Positions 1-5,159 of a stretch of 11,524 nucleotides of DNA are shown in pieces. Position 1 is the first letter of the stretch. Every line of letters starts with the position of its first letter. The position numbers were made by a program, and so were the translations under genes. The notes below the pieces were generated by a model that saw nothing but the letters and a program-made list of their open reading frames with translations, was not told where the DNA came from and did not search any database. The DNA lies in assembly GCA_005779435.1 (NCBI GenBank), contig SXJH01000100.1:1-11524 (forward strand), in the 5' to 3' direction. The stretch comes from Nitrosomonas sp. Lineage in GTDB: Bacteria > Pseudomonadota > Gammaproteobacteria > Burkholderiales > Nitrosomonadaceae.

Positions 1-544
1 GCTCGTCGGCGATCAGCAATTCTGGTTCGCCGGCGAGTGCAATGGCGATCATGGCGCGTTGTTTCATGCCGCCGGAGAATTGAAACGGATATTCATGCAT
101 GCGGCTTGCCGCATCGGGAATGCCGACTTGTTCCAGCAATTCGCGGATACGTTGCTGCGATTCGGTTTTGGAAAGTTCTAAATGTTGATCCAGCACTTCT
201 CCGATTTGCTCGGCAATCGTCAATACCGGATTGAGACTGAGCATCGGTTCCTGAAAAATCATGCCGATGTGCTTGCCACGTATTTTACGCATGCCGGTTT
301 CGGGTAATTGCAAAATATCGGTGCCATTGATTTTGACTTTTCCTGCAACGATTTCGCCGACATCGGGCAGCAAGCGCATGATCGACAGCGCGGTCATCGA
401 TTTGCCGCAACCCGACTCGCCCAGCAACGCGAATGTTTCGCCTTGCGCGATGGTCAGCGACAAGCCGTCGACCGCGCGTACGGGCGCATCACCGGTATGC
501 AACAGGGTTTCAAGCTGCTCGATTTCCAGCAATGTGTTTTTCAT
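1..544 (-). CDS. ABC transporter ATP-binding protein, OppD/DppD/YejF type (partial, C-terminus beyond window)
   Basis: This is the cytoplasmic ATPase of a peptide/oligopeptide-type importer; it hydrolyses ATP to drive uptake through the permease encoded just upstream. The 181 visible residues contain Walker A GESGCGKS (42-49, K48, S49), the Q-loop in MIFQEPMLSLNP (Q98), the ABC signature FSGGMKQR (156-163) and Walker B LLIADE (176-181). The window ends exactly at the Walker B glutamate, so the D-loop, H-loop and the C-terminal oligopeptide-binding region cannot be seen. The start ATG (544-542) overlaps the permease stop TGA (543-541) as ATGA. There is no strong ribosome-binding site, so translation is probably coupled to the permease. 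The family (Opp/Dpp/Nik/Yej) is clear. The substrate is not, and I cannot tell whether this is a single-domain OppD or a YejF-like protein with two ATPase domains. Confidence 0.93.
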   Translation of the reverse strand, partial: MKNTLLEIEQLETLLHTGDAPVRAVDGLSLTIAQGETFALLGESGCGKSMTALSIMRLLPDVGEIVAGKVKINGTDILQLPETGMRKIRGKHIGMIFQEPMLSLNPVLTIAEQIGEVLDQHLELSKTESQQRIRELLEQVGIPDAASRMHEYPFQFSGGMKQRAMIAIALAGEPELLIADE

Positions 545-2028
545 GACGAGCGTGAAGTTTTCGCAGGCGCGGAAACCTCGGCGGCTCTGGCGCGGCGAAG
601 AAAAAGGCTGCGCTGCTTAAGCGTGCGGGTGCGCGGATCGAGTGCGTTTTGCACGGCGTCGGCAAACAGGTTGGCGCTCAGCACCAACGTGAACATGAAG
701 CCGAATGCCGCCAGCAACGCCCACCACACCATCGGTTCGCGCGCCATTTCCAAGCGCGCCGCATTGATCATGGTGCCGAAGCTGATCATTGACGGATCGA
801 CGCCGACGCCGACATACGACAATACCGCTTCGGCCAATACCAAGCCGCTAAAATCCATGACCGTTGCGATCAATACGATATGCATCACATTGGGCAGGAT
901 ATGGCGCGTGATGATGCGCCAGTGCGACACGCCGAAAGCATGCGCCGCCTGGATATATTCCAGCTCGCGCAATTTCATCGTTTCGCCGCGCAGTAAACGG
1001 CATAGGCCGGTCCAACTGGTAATGCCGAGAATGATGCATAGGAATAACAGGCGTAAATCCGCGCGCGAGGCAATGGTTTCGAATATTTCCGGGTGCGTTT
1101 CGATATACACCTGCATCATCAACACTGCGGCGGCAATCAGTAATACGCTGGGAATCGAATTCAGCGTGGTATAAACATATTGAATCACATCGTCGATCCA
1201 GCCGCGAAAATAACCCGCCATGATGCCCAGCAGCAGTGCGAACGGCAGCATGACCAATGAGGTCAGCGTGCCGATCACCAATGCGACGCGTATGCTTTTG
1301 AGCGATTGATACAAAATATCCTGTCCGACTTTGTCGGTACCCAGAACATGGTAATGCGCGGCCAGCATGGTGACGTTGCCGATCAGCAGCAGCATGATCA
1401 GTAGCGTAATCAATATGGCGTGCCACGGTATTTCGTTGGTGCGGTGCCAAATGCCGAGCAGCGTTTGCATGAAACTTTGCCGGTGGCGGTGCGATAACAG
1501 CAGGATCAGGCACGCCGTCAAGCCGCACCAAACGATGAAGCCGTAAATCGATCCCTTGGCGCTGCGTTCAATAATGTCGGGTACAAGCTCGGTTTGCGGG
1601 TGCTGCAAATGTGCGCCGCCGTATGCGAGCCGGGCAAAATCCCGGATTTGCCCGCCATCCGGCAGTTCGATGGTTTCCTTGGCGTACAGATGCGCTGCCA
1701 GCGGCGCGGAGTAGGTTTTTTCCACTTGCGTGCGGATCGGTGTGACCAGAAGATCCAGTAAACTCAAGACTTCGACGCTGTAGATTGCATTGCCGCTGTC
1801 GGTTTTATGCGCCAATGCCGGACGGAAATGCACGGTATCGAGCAATCCGGTTACTAAAAAAAACAATAAAACGGTGAGTGCCGACATGCCGCTGGCGCTG
1901 TGTCCGACGCGCCGCCATGACGCCAGTAGATGTTCGTTGCGCCGCACGTATCTGATCGACAAAAGCACAACTATCGCAAACAGATAAATAAGTGCGTCGG
2001 TCCACAAGATAATCGGGCTGAAAGGCAT
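541..2028 (-). CDS. ABC transporter permease, OppC/DppC/YejE type with long N-terminal extension
   Basis: This is an inner-membrane permease subunit of a peptide-type ABC importer, 495 residues long. The C-terminal ~300 residues are a standard OppC module: HVLGTDKVGQDILY (227-240), then core helices, and the EAA loop that contacts the ATPase at about 357-380 (EYIQAAHAFG...RHILPN). Typical family members have about 280-340 residues. Here the first ~200 add two helices (about 10-26 and 47-66), a probable periplasmic stretch (67-157) and a third helix (about 159-178) before the OppC-N helix (204-224). It ends in an ATGA overlap with the ATPase gene. The start ATG at 2028 has no good Shine-Dalgarno. 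The frame stays open upstream to a TAG at 2086-2084 but offers no ATG, GTG or TTG, so this start is the only usual one. No OppB-type partner precedes it. Confidence 0.9.
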   Translation of the reverse strand: MPFSPIILWTDALIYLFAIVVLLSIRYVRRNEHLLASWRRVGHSASGMSALTVLLFFLVTGLLDTVHFRPALAHKTDSGNAIYSVEVLSLLDLLVTPIRTQVEKTYSAPLAAHLYAKETIELPDGGQIRDFARLAYGGAHLQHPQTELVPDIIERSAKGSIYGFIVWCGLTACLILLLSHRHRQSFMQTLLGIWHRTNEIPWHAILITLLIMLLLIGNVTMLAAHYHVLGTDKVGQDILYQSLKSIRVALVIGTLTSLVMLPFALLLGIMAGYFRGWIDDVIQYVYTTLNSIPSVLLIAAAVLMMQVYIETHPEIFETIASRADLRLLFLCIILGITSWTGLCRLLRGETMKLRELEYIQAAHAFGVSHWRIITRHILPNVMHIVLIATVMDFSGLVLAEAVLSYVGVGVDPSMISFGTMINAARLEMAREPMVWWALLAAFGFMFTLVLSANLFADAVQNALDPRTRTLKQRSLFLRRARAAEVSAPAKTSRSS

Positions 2029-2240
2029 GGTTTGAAAGGTTAGCGGTGCGATTGCGATAAGGCATTCATTTTTGATGACTGCTTCCTATAAACATATCGT
2101 TCTTATCTCATCAAGTTTTTGATAGGCACGCCAGATTATTAGAGAAACATTGAGAAACTAATAGAGCAAGATGAGATATGCGGCGAATGGAATCTTAGAG
2201 GACAGAATTTTTATATGGATGCGAACTGGATTTCAGCAGT

Positions 2241-2268
2241 TGTGGTCCTGGATCTCACCAGGACCACA
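2241..2268. repeat. Perfect 11-bp inverted repeat (strong hairpin or operator)
   Basis: The arms TGTGGTCCTGG (2241-2251) and CCAGGACCACA (2258-2268) are exactly complementary around a 6-base loop (2252-2257). No T-run follows the stem on either strand, so it is not a canonical intrinsic terminator. It could be a mRNA hairpin, a dyad for a regulator of the permease operon about 210 bases away, or a processing signal at the end of the lipoprotein transcript. The symmetry is seen directly; any role is inferred. Confidence 0.7.
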
Positions 2269-2271
2269 TGG

Positions 2272-2336
2272 AAAAACAAGCTTATTATATTTTTATGCTT
2301 GTCCGGGTAATCCGGCATAAATGCTTAATTACCCGG
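2272..2336 (-). terminator. Possible transcription end structure downstream of the lipoprotein gene
   Basis: Read on the minus strand, 70 bases after the lipoprotein stop, CCGGGTAAT (2336-2328) pairs with ATTACCCGG (2311-2303). A nested GCAT/ATGC pair lies in the 16-base loop, giving a good hairpin. It is followed directly by a weaker pair ACAAGC (2302-2297) and GCTTGT (2281-2276), which ends in a short T-run (2276-2272). The strong stem has no T-run of its own and the stem with a T-run is weak. A terminator is plausible but not typical. Confidence 0.4.
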
Positions 2337-2405
2337 CGATGTAGGCTGTTACTGCAACTGCCCCAATGAGAACTATCAATGAGGCGCCGATAAAAAATCA
2401 ATCAA

Positions 2406-2561
2406 TTATTTCTTACCGGCGGGCGCGCCCAATCTTTCGCCTGAATCAGGGTCTGCATATAAGCTTGGCGGTTTATTACCAGGTTTAGGCTCACCGCAAC
2501 CGGCGAGTAAAGCTGTGGATGTAAAAGCGACAAGAACGGCGGCTAAAAGCGTATATTTCAT
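2406..2561 (-). CDS. Small hypothetical lipoprotein (51 aa)
   Basis: This is a short secreted lipoprotein of unknown function. Residues 1-21 form a signal peptide with a lysine at position 2, a hydrophobic core and the lipobox L19-A20-G21-C22. Cys22 would be lipidated and become the mature N-terminus. The next residue is Gly rather than Asp, which by the Lol rule of enterobacteria favours the outer membrane. The mature part is only about 30 residues, rich in Pro, Gly and Lys, ending APAGKK. I chose the ATG at 2561 because AAGGAG lies 6 bases upstream; an upstream in-frame ATG at 2588 lacks such a site. It resembles the small LptM/YifL class in size, but the characteristic GPLYLP-like motif is absent, so I do not assign it there. 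Confidence 0.82.
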   Translation of the reverse strand: MKYTLLAAVLVAFTSTALLAGCGEPKPGNKPPSLYADPDSGERLGAPAGKK

Positions 2562-2567
2562 GAAAAT

Positions 2568-2573
2568 CTCCTT
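2568..2573 (-). promoter_or_regulatory. Ribosome-binding site of the small lipoprotein gene
   Basis: AAGGAG on the minus strand lies 6 bases before the ATG at 2561-2559. It is the clearest Shine-Dalgarno on the minus strand of the window and decides the start in favour of MKYTLL over the longer alternative. Confidence 0.8.
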
Positions 2574-2716
2574 AGTTATTGATATCAAGAATTGTTTGCG
2601 GACCTAAAAGTCACGTTAAAACTTAATAAACTATTTATCCCTTTCCGAGGAAAGATATATTTTAAAAGATGTTGTAACTTTAATATCTTCCAAAATAATA
2701 GGATATGATTTCATCA

Positions 2717-2739
2717 CGAATAAGAAATGCACTTATTCG
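2717..2739. repeat. Perfect 8-bp inverted repeat CGAATAAG/CTTATTCG
   Basis: The arms at 2717-2724 and 2732-2739 are exactly complementary around a 7-base spacer. The site is about 156 bases upstream of the lipoprotein start and lacks a following T-run on either strand. This makes an operator-like dyad or a leader hairpin more likely than a terminator. The function is not known. Confidence 0.55.
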
Positions 2740-2980
2740 CAGTAAGGATAACATTAAAAAATAATGGATGGAATTGAAATTTGGTCGCTATAGCTAAATT
2801 GAAACTATTGATTGGTCTTTATGGAGTCGCGAGCGGCAAAAATTAACGTCATGAATTGCCGTGGCTGTTGTGTGTCGCTCTAGGTAGAGTGAGCTGTTTT
2901 TACGGCAAATTTTCGCCTGTTTGTTTGACGATTGGTTGTTTTTGCATTCGATCGATCGCTTTTTTTAATATGAATTGCGA

Positions 2981-3898
2981 TTATTCGTAGCTGACCAAAG
3001 TAAATCGATAAGTGCCGGAATCGGTTAATTTCATAATCACATTCTGAACCGCAACGGATGCGCCTAGCATGACCGAGGGGATATGGAGTTCGCCGGTTGC
3101 AGTGGAAAAAGTGGCGGTGCTGGCCGGTTTTGTCGCTAAGGTTTGTATGCTGGAAACATCCAGTTCGAAAATGTAATCGGGGCTGGTTGAGATCAGTCGT
3201 AGATCGGCTTCCAGGATTGTATTCGAACCGATATCGACAGCGAGGCTCAGTATGCCTTCATCGAAGATTCCGGCGGTGTCGGTAACGGTTGCTTGCTGTA
3301 TTCGCACGAAGTTGCCGGTTAAAACCTCCACGCCGTTGTGCCCGGTCAGTGGCGTGCTGGTCAGACTGCTATTGCCGAGATTGAAAATGGACAACTGCTC
3401 GATTGCGTCAAAGGCTGCCATGCCGCCGAAGACGATGCGCCCAAAAACGGTAAAGCCGCCATTTTGATTGTTTAAATTTGCCGAATTGTCGGCCATGTTG
3501 ACAAACCATTGACTGGTTGCACTGTTGGGATCGTTACCGAGCTTCGCCATCGCGACGGTGCCTCGGGTGTTTGAGATTTTGTATTCGTTGATAATCGGAG
3601 CAAGCGTATTGACGGCTGTTAGCGTGCTTCCGGTCGCGCTTTGCGTGATTTTGAAGCCGCCGCCTTGAATAACGAATCCGGGGACGCTGCGGTGGAAAAT
3701 GCCATTGGTGTAAGCGCCGTTATTGATATAACTCAGGAAATTGGCTGTTGTGACGGGTGTGTGCGCTTCGAATAATTCGATGCAGAAATTGCCCATGTTG
3801 GTGGTGAAACAAGCGACCGGATTGGCTTGCGCCAGTGTCGAGGCAATGAGTAATCCGATGAAAATATGCAGCTTATGAAGTTTGGCGACTGTATGCAT
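2981..3898 (-). CDS. Secreted cyclophilin-type peptidyl-prolyl cis-trans isomerase with extra C-terminal domain
   Basis: This 305-residue protein should catalyse cis-trans isomerisation of prolyl bonds in the periplasm or outside the cell. Residues 1-25 are a Sec signal peptide (K6, K9, hydrophobic 11-22, cleavage after AQA). Residues about 27-180 are a cyclophilin domain: FHRSVPGFVIQGG (68-80) carries the equivalents of catalytic Arg55, Phe60 and Gln63 of human CypA (R70, F75, Q78). It continues with GTVAMA (113-118), NSATSQWF (125-132) and the VFGRI turn (151-155). Residues about 205-305 are extra. They look beta-rich, include FSTATGELHIPSV (264-276) and end in a Phe/Thr/Tyr-rich strand; plain bacterial PpiA-like proteins end near residue 190. 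The start ATG has no clear Shine-Dalgarno, but an in-frame TAA precedes it and no other start lies between. It is separated by 30 bases from the next upstream gene on the same strand. Confidence 0.9.
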   Translation of the reverse strand: MHTVAKLHKLHIFIGLLIASTLAQANPVACFTTNMGNFCIELFEAHTPVTTANFLSYINNGAYTNGIFHRSVPGFVIQGGGFKITQSATGSTLTAVNTLAPIINEYKISNTRGTVAMAKLGNDPNSATSQWFVNMADNSANLNNQNGGFTVFGRIVFGGMAAFDAIEQLSIFNLGNSSLTSTPLTGHNGVEVLTGNFVRIQQATVTDTAGIFDEGILSLAVDIGSNTILEADLRLISTSPDYIFELDVSSIQTLATKPASTATFSTATGELHIPSVMLGASVAVQNVIMKLTDSGTYRFTLVSYE

Positions 3899-3928
3899 GG
3901 GCAGTGAATGTTTTTGAGCAATAGCAGG

Positions 3929-4591
3929 TTATCGATTGGGCAGCGATAGCAGCGGATCTTTGATGCGATGCACGAAATGGAAATAGATTAACGAACTCGC
4001 AATGGCTGCAAAAAAGCACCAAACCGACGCAAAGGTTTGCTGAAAAGTGAAATAGGATACAAAAAATCCCCCGGTTATGACAAATCCGGTAACGTATAAA
4101 TGTTTGTAGCTGGTGAAAATGAATGGTACGCAGGTGGCTAATAAGTACAAAACGATCACGATTTGATGTCCCTTGACATCGTGTTCGTAACGAATGCTGT
4201 GATGAACGATTTCGGCGGTAATGGGTTGCGCGGCGATACCGATTATTGTGTAGATTGCGAGTGCAAGACCGGCGACGCCGATCGAGGCGACTATTTTTCT
4301 GCGCAAATGGTTTGTTTCGGTGCAATAGATTGCAAATGGCGCAAACAGCGGCCAAATGATGCCCACAAAAATGCCATAAATATTGCTTAACCAATAATGC
4401 GGCGATTGCGACGCGCTGTCATTTGTGAGCGCTAGCCATAGAAACCCTTCCACCAATTGCTGTGCGGCGAAAATAAGCGGAATCAAGGCTAAAGGAAGAT
4501 CTTTCTTGTGAGCGACCTTTTGCACAGTTGCGGTTCCTGTGACCAGGAGCACGCTGCCGACGATAAAACTTGCTTCCGCTGAGAAACACAT
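3929..4591 (-). CDS. Seven-helix integral membrane protein of the MCFSAEASF family (DUF6629-like)
   Basis: The 220-residue product appears to be an inner-membrane protein of unknown function. Hydrophobic segments fall at about 7-27, 33-54, 67-90, 100-121, 140-160, 165-183 and 187-207, giving seven predicted helices. The N-terminus MCFSAEASF is the hallmark I associate with DUF6629 proteins; this family call is from memory and was not searched. Other points are the intramembrane QQLVEGFLWL (44-53), which is mildly polar, and a short charged tail. The ATG at 4591 begins this hallmark, which fixes the start although no strong ribosome-binding site is visible. The cyclophilin gene follows 30 bases downstream on the same strand, so the two may be cotranscribed. 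The ferredoxin gene is divergent. Confidence 0.82.
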   Translation of the reverse strand: MCFSAEASFIVGSVLLVTGTATVQKVAHKKDLPLALIPLIFAAQQLVEGFLWLALTNDSASQSPHYWLSNIYGIFVGIIWPLFAPFAIYCTETNHLRRKIVASIGVAGLALAIYTIIGIAAQPITAEIVHHSIRYEHDVKGHQIVIVLYLLATCVPFIFTSYKHLYVTGFVITGGFFVSYFTFQQTFASVWCFFAAIASSLIYFHFVHRIKDPLLSLPNR

Positions 4592-4808
4592 GGCGTAGTA
4601 TTTGTTCCGGGTGATATGAAGATGCCCTTATACCGCAACAGAATGGATTGGAGAAGGGTTTGTGAAAAATCACCGTAATCGTTATGCCGATGAAATTTGG
4701 CCGAATGCGAGTAAAATCGGCGCTTCATAATTTTGGTGATGGCGTTATATCATCGGATTCTGTTAAAATAAAAAATTCTATAAAAGTGTTAAGCAAGGAA
4801 AAGTTGTC
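4592..4808. other. Divergent intergenic region between the membrane-protein gene and fdxA
   Basis: This gap of 217 bases must hold the promoters of both divergent units. Toward fdxA there is an AT-rich stretch with TAAAAT (4764-4769) and TATAAA (4779-4784) as possible -10 elements. Neither has a good -35 at 16-18 bases, so I do not name a promoter. I saw no clear dyad for a regulator. Confidence 0.45.
4795..4800 (+). promoter_or_regulatory. Ribosome-binding site of fdxA
   Basis: AAGGAA lies 8 bases before the ATG at 4809. It is a good Shine-Dalgarno match and supports the start that begins MAYVVTENC. Confidence 0.7.
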
Positions 4809-5132
4809 ATGGCTTATGTAGTAACTGAGAATTGTATCAAATGTAAATATACCGATTGCGTGGATGTATGTCCGGTGGATTGTTTTCGCGAAGGCCCGAA
4901 TTTTTTGGTCATCGATCCGGATGAGTGTATCGATTGTACCTTGTGCGTTGCCGAGTGCCCGGTGGAAGCCATTTATGCGGAAGACGACGTGCCGGATTCG
5001 CAACAGCAATTTATTGGCTTGAATGCCGATTTGTCCAAGAAATGGCGTCCAATTATTGAGAAAAAAGATCCGCTCCCCGATGCTGATGAATGGGCGGGCG
5101 TAAAAGATAAGCTGGATCAATTGCAGCGATAA
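4809..5132 (+). CDS. fdxA: 7Fe ferredoxin, [3Fe-4S][4Fe-4S] (FdxA)
   Basis: This is a 107-residue cytoplasmic electron carrier very close to Azotobacter vinelandii ferredoxin I. By comparison with that protein, C9, C17 and C50 bind the [3Fe-4S] cluster, and C21, C40, C43 and C46 bind the [4Fe-4S] cluster. C12 and C25 match its two non-ligand cysteines. The second cluster motif reads CIDCTLC (40-46). The C-terminal half (about 58-107) is the usual wrap-around extension with EKKDPLPDADEW. The length is normal and all ligands are intact. A good ribosome-binding site precedes the start. The gene opens the plus-strand run; the nuclease gene begins 27 bases after its stop, so cotranscription is likely. 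The electron partners are not shown by the sequence. Confidence 0.97.
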   Translation: MAYVVTENCIKCKYTDCVDVCPVDCFREGPNFLVIDPDECIDCTLCVAECPVEAIYAEDDVPDSQQQFIGLNADLSKKWRPIIEKKDPLPDADEWAGVKDKLDQLQR

Positions 5133-5159
5133 GCAGCAATAGCGGTAATCGACTGCCGC

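Larger units (their letters stand above)
2029..2405. other. Intergenic region with two stem-loops, no gene recognised
   Basis: This 377-base AT-rich gap separates the lipoprotein gene from the permease gene, both on the minus strand. I find no credible ORF on either strand. It holds a perfect 11-bp inverted repeat (2241-2268) and a 9-bp one (2303-2336), listed separately. A weak promoter-like pair for the permease may lie on the minus strand: TTGATG (2114-2109), 16 bases, TTTATA (2092-2087). It matches the consensus poorly and is only a suggestion. Confidence 0.5.
2562..2980. other. AT-rich intergenic region with inverted repeats, no gene recognised
   Basis: This gap of about 420 bases lies between the cyclophilin and lipoprotein genes. 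Both strands are rich in stops; the only start with modest spacing from a purine stretch (ATG near 2764, plus strand) runs for 8 codons. It contains a perfect 8-bp dyad at 2717-2739, an imperfect dyad at about 2652-2689 (AAGATAT/ATATCTT) and a 6-bp pair CGGCAA/TTGCCG (2834-2839/2856-2861). No clear intrinsic terminator for the cyclophilin gene and no convincing sigma-70 promoter for the lipoprotein gene were found. Confidence 0.5.

Noticed and set aside
308..1174. Long plus-strand open frame (288 codons) across the permease and ATPase genes.
   Set aside because: It is antisense to two genes with clear family motifs, and its translation has no recognisable domain or consistent composition.
2056..2092. 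Possible leader peptide (9 codons from an ATG at 2069) before the permease, behind an AGGAAG.
   Set aside because: The spacing from AGGAAG is 12 bases and the peptide shows no attenuator-like codon run; too short to support.
2329..2397. A 22-codon minus-strand reading directly after the lipoprotein gene encodes a very hydrophobic, helix-like peptide (ending AVTAYIAG then TAA).
   Set aside because: It has no ATG or GTG; the only TTG leaves 16 codons, and an in-frame TGA lies immediately upstream. It may be a remnant of a small membrane peptide or chance, so it is not called as a gene.
2945..2968. CGATCGATCG followed by a T-run on the plus strand, resembling an intrinsic terminator.
   Set aside because: The stem would be only about 4 bp with a 2-base loop, and no plus-strand gene lies upstream to terminate.
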